Shown here in pieces: positions 28,082 to 35,167 of a DNA stretch of 54,852 nt. The DNA is from CAIUPE01 sp046091665 (GTDB taxonomy: Bacteria > Pseudomonadota > Alphaproteobacteria > Rhizobiales > Beijerinckiaceae), in the NCBI GenBank assembly GCA_046091665.1, contig JBJTCD010000108.1:1-54852 (forward strand), read 5' to 3'. The notes under the pieces are model-generated. The model saw only the letters and a program-made list of their open reading frames with translations, made no database searches and was not told the DNA's origin. Numbering within the stretch: the stretch's first letter is position 1; every line of letters begins with the position of its first letter. The position numbers and the translations under genes were made by a program.

Positions 28082-30291
28082 TGCAAAACAACATCGCCAT
28101 CACGCCGGAACTTGTGGCTCAACATGGTTTGAAGCCCGATGAATATCAGCGCATTCTTGAACTCATCGGTCGTGAACCCACGCTTACCGAGCTTGGTATT
28201 TTTTCGGCGATGTGGAACGAGCATTGTTCCTATAAATCATCGCGTTTGCATTTGAAGCGACTGCCAACCAAAGCGCCATGGGTCATTCAAGGTCCCGGTG
28301 AAAATGCCGGCGTGATTGATATCGGTGATGGCTTGGCGTGTGTCTTCAAAATGGAAAGCCATAACCATCCGTCTTATATCGAACCCTATCAAGGTGCTGC
28401 GACAGGCGTTGGCGGTATTTTGCGTGACGTTTTCACAATGGGCGCGCGTCCGATTGCGACGTTAAATGCGCTGCGTTTCGGTTCACCCGATCATCCGAAA
28501 ACACGGCATCTTGTGTCAGGTGTTGTGGCGGGTATTGGCGGTTACGGCAATTCATTTGGCGTGCCGACAGTTGGCGGCCAAATGGGTTTTCACACGCGTT
28601 ATGACGGCAATATTCTTGTCAATGCGATGGCGGTGGGTATCGCCAAAACGGATGAAATTTTTTACGCCAAAGCAACCGGCGTGGGTAACCCAATTGTCTA
28701 TCTCGGTTCAAAAACCGGACGTGATGGCATTCATGGTGCTACCATGGCCTCAGCCGATTTTGATGATGCGGCCGAAGAAAAGCGGCCTACCGTTCAAGTT
28801 GGTGATCCTTTCGCAGAAAAACTCTTGCTCGAAGCCTGTCTTGAATTGATGCAGACGGGTGCGGTGATTGCCATTCAAGATATGGGTGCTGCAGGTCTCA
28901 CATCTTCGGCCGTTGAAATGGGTGCGAAAGGCGATCTCGGTATCGAGCTTGATCTTGATAAAGTGCCTTGCCGCGAAACCGGCATGACCGCTTACGAGAT
29001 GATGCTCTCCGAAAGCCAAGAGCGCATGCTCATGGTGTTGCAACCCGGCAAAGAAAAAGAAGCCGAAGCGATTTTCATCAAATGGGGATTGGATTTCGCG
29101 ATCATCGGCAAAACAACTGATACGCTGCGCTTTGTCATCAAACAGCATGGCGAAGTGATGGCGGATTTGCCGATCAAAGAACTTGGTGATCAGGCTCCGC
29201 TTTATGATCGGCCCTTTGTTGAAACGTCGAAGCGTCCTACGATTGAGCCAAAAAGTGTTACACCGCCGATGGGCAATGCAAACGCAATCGTGAAACTTAT
29301 GGGCTCACCCGACTTCGCGTCGAAGCGCTGGGTGTGGGAACAATATGATCATCTGATCCTAGGCAACACCGTGCAATCACCAGGCGGTGATGCGGCCGTT
29401 GTGCGTGTGGGTGAGGGCCCGCGCGGTCTCGCGCTCACTTCTGATGTCACGCCGCGTTATTGCGAAGCTGATCCATTCGAAGGTGGCAAACAGGCAGTTG
29501 CTGAAGCTTATCGCAACATCATTGCGGTTGGCGGAACGCCGCGCGCAATCACTGACAATCTCAATTTCGGCAATCCCGAACGGCCAGACTATATGGGCCA
29601 ACTTGTTTATTGCATTCGCGGTCTCGGTGAAGCGTGCAAGGCGCTCGACTTCCCCGTCGTCTCCGGCAATGTTTCGCTTTACAACGAAACCAATGGACGC
29701 GGCATTTTACCAACACCGACGGTCGGTGGCGTTGGTATTGTCGATGATGTTTCGAAAACTGCGACACTCGCCTTCAAGGCCGAGGGTGAATTCATTCTCC
29801 TGATCGGCGAAACCAAAGGCTGGCTCGGTTCATCCGCATGGCTCGCGACAATCGCCGAAAGGGAAGAAGGCGCGCCACCCCCTGTCGATCTCGAAGCCGA
29901 GAAAAAACACGGCACCTTTATCGCGTCCTTGATTCACGACGGTCACGCCACCGCTTGTCATGATCTCTCTGACGGCGGGCTTGCCATCGCACTCGCTGAA
30001 ATGGCGCTTGCGGGCAATATGGGCGCTAAGATCGACAAACTCCCTGAGGGTCTTCCAAACCATGCAGCCTTGTTCGGCGAAGATCAGGCGCGCTATCTCG
30101 TGACTGTCAAAGATCAAGCCATGGCGGCGATCATTCTGAAACGCGCTTCAAGCGCGGGCGTGCCGGCTCTTATGCTCGGAAAGACGGGCGGGCATGAATT
30201 GACGCTTCCGGGTGAAAGCCCCATATCCCTTGAACGCCTTAAAAAGGCCCATGAAGACTGGCTCCCCTCCTATATGGCGGGCGAGATTTAA
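28081..30291 (+). CDS. purL: Phosphoribosylformylglycinamidine synthase subunit PurL
   Basis: 736-aa small-type PurL, the catalytic subunit that converts FGAR plus ATP plus ammonia to FGAM. Signature stretches include SAMWNEHCSYKSSR, KMESHNHPSYIEPYQGAATG, the duplicated AIRS/FGAMS halves with DNLNFGNPERPDY, and HDLSDGGLAIALAEMA. The ATG at 28081 overlaps the purQ stop by one base; a GTG at 28078 is also possible. The gene is followed by bolA after 15 bases. Confidence 0.97.
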   Translation: MQNNIAITPELVAQHGLKPDEYQRILELIGREPTLTELGIFSAMWNEHCSYKSSRLHLKRLPTKAPWVIQGPGENAGVIDIGDGLACVFKMESHNHPSYIEPYQGAATGVGGILRDVFTMGARPIATLNALRFGSPDHPKTRHLVSGVVAGIGGYGNSFGVPTVGGQMGFHTRYDGNILVNAMAVGIAKTDEIFYAKATGVGNPIVYLGSKTGRDGIHGATMASADFDDAAEEKRPTVQVGDPFAEKLLLEACLELMQTGAVIAIQDMGAAGLTSSAVEMGAKGDLGIELDLDKVPCRETGMTAYEMMLSESQERMLMVLQPGKEKEAEAIFIKWGLDFAIIGKTTDTLRFVIKQHGEVMADLPIKELGDQAPLYDRPFVETSKRPTIEPKSVTPPMGNANAIVKLMGSPDFASKRWVWEQYDHLILGNTVQSPGGDAAVVRVGEGPRGLALTSDVTPRYCEADPFEGGKQAVAEAYRNIIAVGGTPRAITDNLNFGNPERPDYMGQLVYCIRGLGEACKALDFPVVSGNVSLYNETNGRGILPTPTVGGVGIVDDVSKTATLAFKAEGEFILLIGETKGWLGSSAWLATIAEREEGAPPPVDLEAEKKHGTFIASLIHDGHATACHDLSDGGLAIALAEMALAGNMGAKIDKLPEGLPNHAALFGEDQARYLVTVKDQAMAAIILKRASSAGVPALMLGKTGGHELTLPGESPISLERLKKAHEDWLPSYMAGEI

Positions 30292-30306
30292 GACGAGGAT
30301 CACCCC

Positions 30307-30543
30307 ATGGCCATGAAGGCCGAAGACATTGAAACCATGATCAAGGCCGCCTTTCCGGATGCGCAGATCGAGATCAAAGATCTCGCTGGCGACGGAGATC
30401 ATTACGCCGCAAAAGTCATCTCGGAAGCCTTTCGGGGCAAGACGCGCGTGCAACAGCACCAGATGGTGTATGCCGCGCTTCAGGGAAATATGGGAGGCGT
30501 GTTACACGCCCTCGCTTTGACGACCGCCGCCCCCTCGGCTTAA
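30307..30543 (+). CDS. bolA: BolA family protein
   Basis: 78-aa BolA/IbaG-like protein (class II KH fold). Conserved: IETMIKAAFPDAQIEIKDLAGDG, then HYAAKVIS, and the C-terminal HQMVYAALQGNMGGVLHALAL with the histidine that can ligate a [2Fe-2S] cluster shared with a monothiol glutaredoxin. The CGFS glutaredoxin gene lies 56 bases downstream, matching the known BolA-Grx partnership in iron-sulfur cluster delivery and iron sensing. It appears to be read from the purSQL transcript. Confidence 0.93.
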   Translation: MAMKAEDIETMIKAAFPDAQIEIKDLAGDGDHYAAKVISEAFRGKTRVQQHQMVYAALQGNMGGVLHALALTTAAPSA

Positions 30544-30599
30544 ACTCATCACGCTTGAAAACGCCGCGCCTTGAACGCGGGCAGACAAGGACCAAGACA

Positions 30600-30938
30600 A
30601 TGACTGTTCAAGATCGCATCAAATCCGAAATCGACAGCAATGATGTTGTGCTCTTCATGAAAGGCACGCATCAATTTCCGATGTGTGGTTTTTCCGGCCA
30701 AGTCGTGCAAATTCTCGATTATATCGGCGTGAATTTCAAAGGCATTAATGTGCTTGATGATGCCGACATCCGCCAAGGCATCAAAGATTACGCCAATTGG
30801 CCCACGATTCCGCAGCTCTATATCAAAGGCGAATTTATCGGCGGCTGCGATATTGTGCGCGAGATGTTTCAATCGGGCGAACTCGTCACACATTTGAACC
30901 AGCACGGCATCGACGCGAAAATGCCCGCAAAGGGGTGA
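30600..30938 (+). CDS. grxD: Monothiol glutaredoxin, Grx4 family (CGFS)
   Basis: 112-aa monothiol glutaredoxin. VVLFMKGTHQFPMCGFSGQVV holds the CGFS active site, which binds a [2Fe-2S] cluster together with glutathione; WPTIPQLYIKGEFIGGCDIV contains the cis-Pro loop and glutathione contacts. It carries or stores Fe-S clusters and pairs with BolA encoded directly upstream. The ATG at 30600 (MTVQDRIKSEI) is the family start; the ORF is open for 45 bases upstream but those codons are not conserved. Confidence 0.96.
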   Translation: MTVQDRIKSEIDSNDVVLFMKGTHQFPMCGFSGQVVQILDYIGVNFKGINVLDDADIRQGIKDYANWPTIPQLYIKGEFIGGCDIVREMFQSGELVTHLNQHGIDAKMPAKG

Positions 30939-31013
30939 GTGGTCACAAACCACTCTCGCATCGCGTTTTTTGAAGGCTCGCACGCCTCGCCTTTTTGGTG
31001 TAGAGTGCGAGCC
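30937..31013 (+). terminator. Tandem hairpins after grxD, probable terminator
   Basis: Two inverted repeats lie between grxD and the antitoxin gene. The first is GAGTGGT (30937-30943) with ACCACTC (30949-30955), overlapping the grxD stop and followed ten bases later by six Ts. The second is GGCTCGCAC (30975-30983) with GTGCGAGCC (31005-31013), a 9-bp stem with a 21-base loop followed by a short T-rich tract. Either could end the pur-bolA-grxD transcript. Neither is a textbook stem with an immediate T-run. Confidence 0.5.
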
Positions 31014-31051
31014 TCATTGTTTTTGGTCCCTTCATCTCGGGAGATGTGCCC

Positions 31052-31309
31052 ATGACCGCCTCCGCTTCCAAAAAGCTGCCGCCCTATGGCGCGGTAGCCT
31101 TGCGTAAAGAGGTGATCGACGAGCTTGATCGGCTCGCCGGATTGATGAATCTCAGTCGCGAGGAATTGGCGGAAAAGGCATTGTTGATTGCGTTGGAAGA
31201 CTTTGACGATGAACAGTGGGCTGAAGAAGCCGTCAAAGAGTGGGAAAATTCAGACAAGAAAACGTTTTCCTCCGCCGAAGTGAGACAATTGCTTGACTTG
31301 GACAATTGA
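31052..31309 (+). CDS. RelB-like/ribbon-helix-helix antitoxin
   Basis: 85-aa small acidic protein. The N-terminal half (VALRKEVIDELDRLAGLMNL followed by SREELAEKALLIAL) reads as a ribbon-helix-helix DNA-binding and dimerisation region; the C-terminal half (EEAVKEWENSDKKTF and on) is charged and would wrap a toxin. The ATG at 31052 has CGGGAG nine bases upstream. It overlaps a RelE-type toxin frame by 17 bases, the usual order antitoxin then toxin. The antitoxin itself is intact and would bind its own promoter. The exact antitoxin family is not certain. Confidence 0.75.
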   Translation: MTASASKKLPPYGAVALRKEVIDELDRLAGLMNLSREELAEKALLIALEDFDDEQWAEEAVKEWENSDKKTFSSAEVRQLLDLDN

Positions 31310-31559
31310 ATAGTCTGCGAAAGCCCTTCGCACTTTACGAAAACTAGATACGTCAACAAGGAGCCGAATTTTTGACTTTATGGACAACCGTGTTGCGATA
31401 CACCCCAATCCAGTTGATCTCGCAAAGCCGTTATCTGGAAAACTAACCAGCAATTTGCGTTATCGTGTCGGTGATTACCGGATCATCTGCTCGATTGAAG
31501 ATCGAAAAATGATCATCCTCGTGATCGAGCTTGGACATCGAAGTGAAATTTATAAATAG
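31293..31559 (+). pseudogene. RelE/ParE-family toxin interrupted by an in-frame amber codon
   Basis: Reading from a TTG at 31293 gives MTWTIE, then TAG at 31311-31313, then SAKALRTLRKLDTSTRSRIF... through RYRVGDYRIICSIEDRK and IILVIELGHRSEIYK to a stop at 31557-31559. In total 88 codons match a complete RelE-superfamily toxin except for the one stop at codon 7, where the family normally has an aromatic residue (Tyr, Phe or Trp). A single base change from TAT, TAC or TGG would explain it. Catalytically relevant C-terminal Arg/Tyr residues remain. Re-initiation at the ATG 31380 would give only a 59-residue C-terminal fragment. Normally RelE cleaves ribosome-bound mRNA; here it is probably silent. 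Confidence 0.85.
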
Positions 31560-31565
31560 CGGCTC

Positions 31566-32219
31566 TTATGGGCTCTCAAGCGCCTTGAATAATGCCACCG
31601 CATCCGCGCCGTCCCATTTCGCGGAGCCTGACATCGCCCCGATCAGGCACCCATCCCGTCCGATGAGAAGAGTGGTTGGCAGACCCGTGACCAGCCCGTC
31701 TTTGCGCAACGCTTGAAAGGCTTTGCCTTCCGCATCCGCATAGCGTGCGAGTGTTTTGATGTTGTTGTCATCAAGCCATTGCGGCACGCGCTCGGTGTTG
31801 CGCGTATCCATATTGAGCGCGAGCACGGTGAAGTTCTGAGATCCTCTCTCCGCCTCGAGCCGATCAAGCGCGGGCATCTCCTCCCGACAGGGCACGCACC
31901 AGGTCGCCCAAAGATTAAAGAGCACAATACGTCCATTGAAATCGGCAAGCGTCTTTGGGCCCTCCGCGCTTGCAAAAGCGAAGGCCGGCATGGCGCGCGG
32001 CGGAGAGACCGCGCGCATGGCGGCAATATCACCACGATAAAGGGAAGCGCTGCGCTCAGAAAGTGCCGCTGAATCGGCGCAAAAATCAGGAGCCGCATTG
32101 CCGCGCCCCCCCACTCTCCCGTATAGAACAAAGGCTGCCGAAACGGCGACGAGAAACCCCAGCGCGACGAGAGAGGTGCGCGTACGACGAGACAGGGGCG
32201 CTCTTGCGGGTTCGGTCAT
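31566..32219 (-). CDS. TlpA/ResA-like thioredoxin-family protein, membrane-anchored
   Basis: 217-aa protein with one N-terminal transmembrane helix (about 17-38) and a periplasmic thioredoxin-like domain (about 80-215). The redox motif is WCVPC in NLWATWCVPCREEMPAL; the cis-Pro is in TGLPTTLLI. TlpA/ResA proteins reduce disulfides in apo-cytochromes or copper-chaperone partners of cytochrome oxidase assembly. The ATG at 32219 (MTEPARA) is chosen; a start at 32240 would add seven residues. It diverges from argH with only 36 bases between start codons. Confidence 0.9.
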   Translation of the reverse strand: MTEPARAPLSRRTRTSLVALGFLVAVSAAFVLYGRVGGRGNAAPDFCADSAALSERSASLYRGDIAAMRAVSPPRAMPAFAFASAEGPKTLADFNGRIVLFNLWATWCVPCREEMPALDRLEAERGSQNFTVLALNMDTRNTERVPQWLDDNNIKTLARYADAEGKAFQALRKDGLVTGLPTTLLIGRDGCLIGAMSGSAKWDGADAVALFKALESP

Positions 32220-32255
32220 GGACAGTCCTTTTACGTGCACGCGGGGCCGGATGAG

Positions 32256-33650
32256 ATGAGTAATCAGATGTGGGGTGGCCGCTTCCAGTCCGGTCCGGAT
32301 GCGATCATGGAAGATATCAACGCCTCAATCGAATTCGACAAGGCCCTCTGGCGGCAAGATATTGCCGGTTCGAAAGCCCATGTCGCCATGCTCGGCAAAC
32401 AGGGCATCATTGAGGCCAAAGACGCGGAAGAGATTTCGAAAGGCCTCGATAAAGTCGCCGATGAAATTGCCTCCGGCGCGTTCACCTTTTCGCGCGCGCT
32501 CGAAGACATTCATATGAATATCGAATCGCGCCTTGCCGATGTGATCGGTCCGACTGCCGGTCGTTTGCACACGGCGCGTTCGCGCAATGATCAGGTCGCA
32601 ACCGATATGCGGCTTTGGGTGCGTGACACGCTTGATGCGCTCGATCAGCAAATGGCTGATCTTCAAGAAGCGCTTGCCGAAAAGGCGCTTGATTATGCCG
32701 ATGCGGTGATGCCCGGCTTCACCCATTTGCAATCAGCGCAACCTGTGACTTTCGGTCATCACCTTCTTGCCTATGTCGAGATGATCGGACGGGATCGCGG
32801 GCGCGTGAAAGATGCACGCAAGCGCATGAATGAAAATCCACTTGGTGCAGCTGCACTTGCCGGAACATCCTTTCCGATTGATCGTGCGATGACGGCGAAA
32901 GCGCTCGGCTTTGACCGGCCGACAGCGAACTCACTCGACAGCGTTTCCGATCGTGATTTTGTTTTGGAAGCGCTATCCGCCGCTTCGATTTGCGCGATGC
33001 ATCTTTCACGTTTCGCGGAAGAGATTGTGATTTGGACAACGCCGCAATTCGGACTTGTCGCGCTCTCCGATAAATTTACGACCGGCTCATCGATTATGCC
33101 GCAAAAGCGCAATCCCGATGCGGCTGAACTAGTGCGCGCAAAATCAGGCCGCATCATCGGTGCGCTCACATCGCTTTTGATTGTGATGAAAGGTCTGCCG
33201 CTCACTTACGCCAAAGACATGCAGGAAGATAAAGAAGGCACATTTGACGCGCTGTCTTCGCTTTCGCTTTGTCTTGCGGCTATGAGCGGCATGGTGCGCG
33301 ATATGGCACCTGATCGCAAAGCGATGAAGAAGGCCGCAGGTTCGGGCTATGCGACGGCAACCGATCTTGCCGATTGGCTCGTACGCAGTTTGAAAATGCC
33401 GTTCCGCAATGCGCATCATGTCACCGGTAAAATTGTTGGCTTGGCGTCAGCAAAAAATATCGGCCTTGAGAAGTTGTCGCTCGCCGAGATGCAATCCGTT
33501 GAACCGAAGATCACAGCGGATGTGTTTACGGTTCTCGGTGTTGAAAAATCAGTACGGAGTCGTTCGAGTTTTGGTGGCACGGCACCCTCAAATGTCAAAC
33601 GCGAGGCGAAGCGCTGGCTCACCCTCTTGAAGCGGAGCAAATTAACATGA
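32256..33650 (+). CDS. argH: Argininosuccinate lyase
   Basis: 464-aa ArgH, which splits argininosuccinate into arginine and fumarate. The N-terminal MWGGRFQSGPD is conserved; the fumarase-superfamily signature GSSIMPQKRNPDAAELVRAK with its catalytic serine is intact; HTARSRNDQVATDMRLW and GFTHLQSAQPVTFGHHLLAY supply active-site residues. The ATG at 32256 is the family start; an in-frame start at 32235 would overlap more of the divergent promoter. Its stop overlaps the start of the lptM-like gene (ATGA). Confidence 0.98.
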   Translation: MSNQMWGGRFQSGPDAIMEDINASIEFDKALWRQDIAGSKAHVAMLGKQGIIEAKDAEEISKGLDKVADEIASGAFTFSRALEDIHMNIESRLADVIGPTAGRLHTARSRNDQVATDMRLWVRDTLDALDQQMADLQEALAEKALDYADAVMPGFTHLQSAQPVTFGHHLLAYVEMIGRDRGRVKDARKRMNENPLGAAALAGTSFPIDRAMTAKALGFDRPTANSLDSVSDRDFVLEALSAASICAMHLSRFAEEIVIWTTPQFGLVALSDKFTTGSSIMPQKRNPDAAELVRAKSGRIIGALTSLLIVMKGLPLTYAKDMQEDKEGTFDALSSLSLCLAAMSGMVRDMAPDRKAMKKAAGSGYATATDLADWLVRSLKMPFRNAHHVTGKIVGLASAKNIGLEKLSLAEMQSVEPKITADVFTVLGVEKSVRSRSSFGGTAPSNVKREAKRWLTLLKRSKLT

Positions 33651-33871
33651 TCCGTATTGGTGCGCTCACGCTTCTTCTCGCAGCGTCTTTGATGCTTTCA
33701 GCCTGTGGTCGCAAAGGGCCGCTTGAACCGCCCAATGCGGCAACACCCGATGCGGCAACCGAAACAAAAGCAGATCCTGTAACGGGCGTACCCATTCCGA
33801 AAACAGCAAAGCCAAAAGCTCAACCCAAAACCGATTCCCCTTCGCCCTTCCTGCTTGATCCGCTTTTATAA
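33647..33871 (+). CDS. lptM: LptM-like small lipoprotein (YifL type)
   Basis: 74-aa lipoprotein. The signal peptide ends in a lipobox LSACG (Cys about residue 21), followed by the highly conserved CGRKGPLEPP segment that defines the LptM/YifL family and a Pro/Ala/Lys-rich tail. In E. coli LptM helps mature the LptD/E translocon. The gene lies between argH and lysA, the standard position in Alphaproteobacteria, and is translationally coupled to argH through ATGA. Confidence 0.88.
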   Translation: MIRIGALTLLLAASLMLSACGRKGPLEPPNAATPDAATETKADPVTGVPIPKTAKPKAQPKTDSPSPFLLDPLL

Positions 33872-33883
33872 TCGAAACCCACC

Positions 33884-35152
33884 ATGACAAATTTTCACTA
33901 CAGGAATGATATTTTTCATGCTGAAGGAGTTGATCTTCGCTCCATCGCTACAGAAATTGGTACGCCCTTCTATTGCTATTCAACAGCCGAGCTTGAAAAA
34001 AATTACAAAGTGTTTGCCGGTGCCTTTCAAGGCACGGATGCGCTTGTATGTTACGCGATGAAGGCCAATTCCAATCAGGCGGTTCTAAAAACTTTTGCCG
34101 CACTTGGTGCCGGTATGGATGTGGTCTCGGAAGGTGAGCTTCGTCGCGCACGCGCGGTCGGTGTTCCCGGATCAAAAATCACTTTTTCAGGTGTCGGCAA
34201 AACGGATCAAGAAATCAATTATGCGCTTGATCAATCGATCCATTGTTTCAATGTCGAATCGGAACCTGAACTACTCCGTATCTCTGCATTGGCGACAACC
34301 AAGGGAACGAACGCCAAAATTTCAATCCGAGTAAATCCGGATGTTGACGCAAAAACACATGCTAAAATCTCGACCGGTAAAAGCGAGAATAAATTCGGTG
34401 TTCCGATTTCGCGCGCACGCGGTGTTTATCGCGAGGCTGCGGCGCTCCCGGGTATCATTGTTTCAGGCGTTGATATGCATATCGGCAGTCAAATCACCGA
34501 TCTGCAGCCCTTTGACGATGCCTTCTCACTTTTGAGCGACTTCGTTGTGCAGTTGCGTGCCGATGGTCACGTGATCGATCATCTTGATCTCGGTGGCGGG
34601 CTCGGCGTGCAATATCGCCCTGATAATTCACCGCCGCCCCATCCGGATGATTACGCCGCGATTATCAAAAAACGCCTCGGCCATTTAAAAACAAAATATG
34701 TGCTTGAGCCGGGCCGTTTGCTTGTCGCGAATGCCGGTATTCTCGTGACAAAAATTATCTTTATGAAGGTCGGCGAAGGCAAGAATTTTGTCATCGTTGA
34801 TGCGGCGATGAATGATCTCATTCGCCCGACACTTTACGAAGCCTATCATGACATCAAGCCCTTACGTGAGCCTTCGGTGAAGGACCAGCGCATCGTCGCG
34901 GATGTTGTCGGTCCCGTTTGTGAATCGGGTGATTATATCGCGCTTGGTCGCGATCTTCCGCAAATGGACGCAGGCGAACTCTTGGCTGTGATGTCGGGCG
35001 GCGCTTATGGCGCGGTGCAATCGGGCACCTATAATTCTCGACCGCTCATCCCCGAGGTTTTGGTCAAGGAAAAAAGCTTTGCGGTCATCCGTCCTCGCCA
35101 AACTTATGACGCGTTGTTGTCACAGGATCACATTCCCGCGTGGTTGGCTTAA
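33884..35152 (+). CDS. lysA: Diaminopimelate decarboxylase
   Basis: 422-aa PLP-dependent fold-type III decarboxylase converting meso-diaminopimelate to lysine. The PLP lysine is in CYAMKANSN (Lys60). Other sites: HIGSQITDLQPF, the phosphate-binding LDLGGGLGVQY, EPGRLLVANAG and the active-site cysteine in GPVCESGDYI. Length is typical (about 420). It follows the lptM-like gene by 12 bases and precedes the TIGR02302 gene by 15, so argH-lptM-lysA-TIGR02302 is one operon. Confidence 0.97.
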   Translation: MTNFHYRNDIFHAEGVDLRSIATEIGTPFYCYSTAELEKNYKVFAGAFQGTDALVCYAMKANSNQAVLKTFAALGAGMDVVSEGELRRARAVGVPGSKITFSGVGKTDQEINYALDQSIHCFNVESEPELLRISALATTKGTNAKISIRVNPDVDAKTHAKISTGKSENKFGVPISRARGVYREAAALPGIIVSGVDMHIGSQITDLQPFDDAFSLLSDFVVQLRADGHVIDHLDLGGGLGVQYRPDNSPPPHPDDYAAIIKKRLGHLKTKYVLEPGRLLVANAGILVTKIIFMKVGEGKNFVIVDAAMNDLIRPTLYEAYHDIKPLREPSVKDQRIVADVVGPVCESGDYIALGRDLPQMDAGELLAVMSGGAYGAVQSGTYNSRPLIPEVLVKEKSFAVIRPRQTYDALLSQDHIPAWLA

Positions 35153-35167
35153 GAAAGCGAGTGCTCC

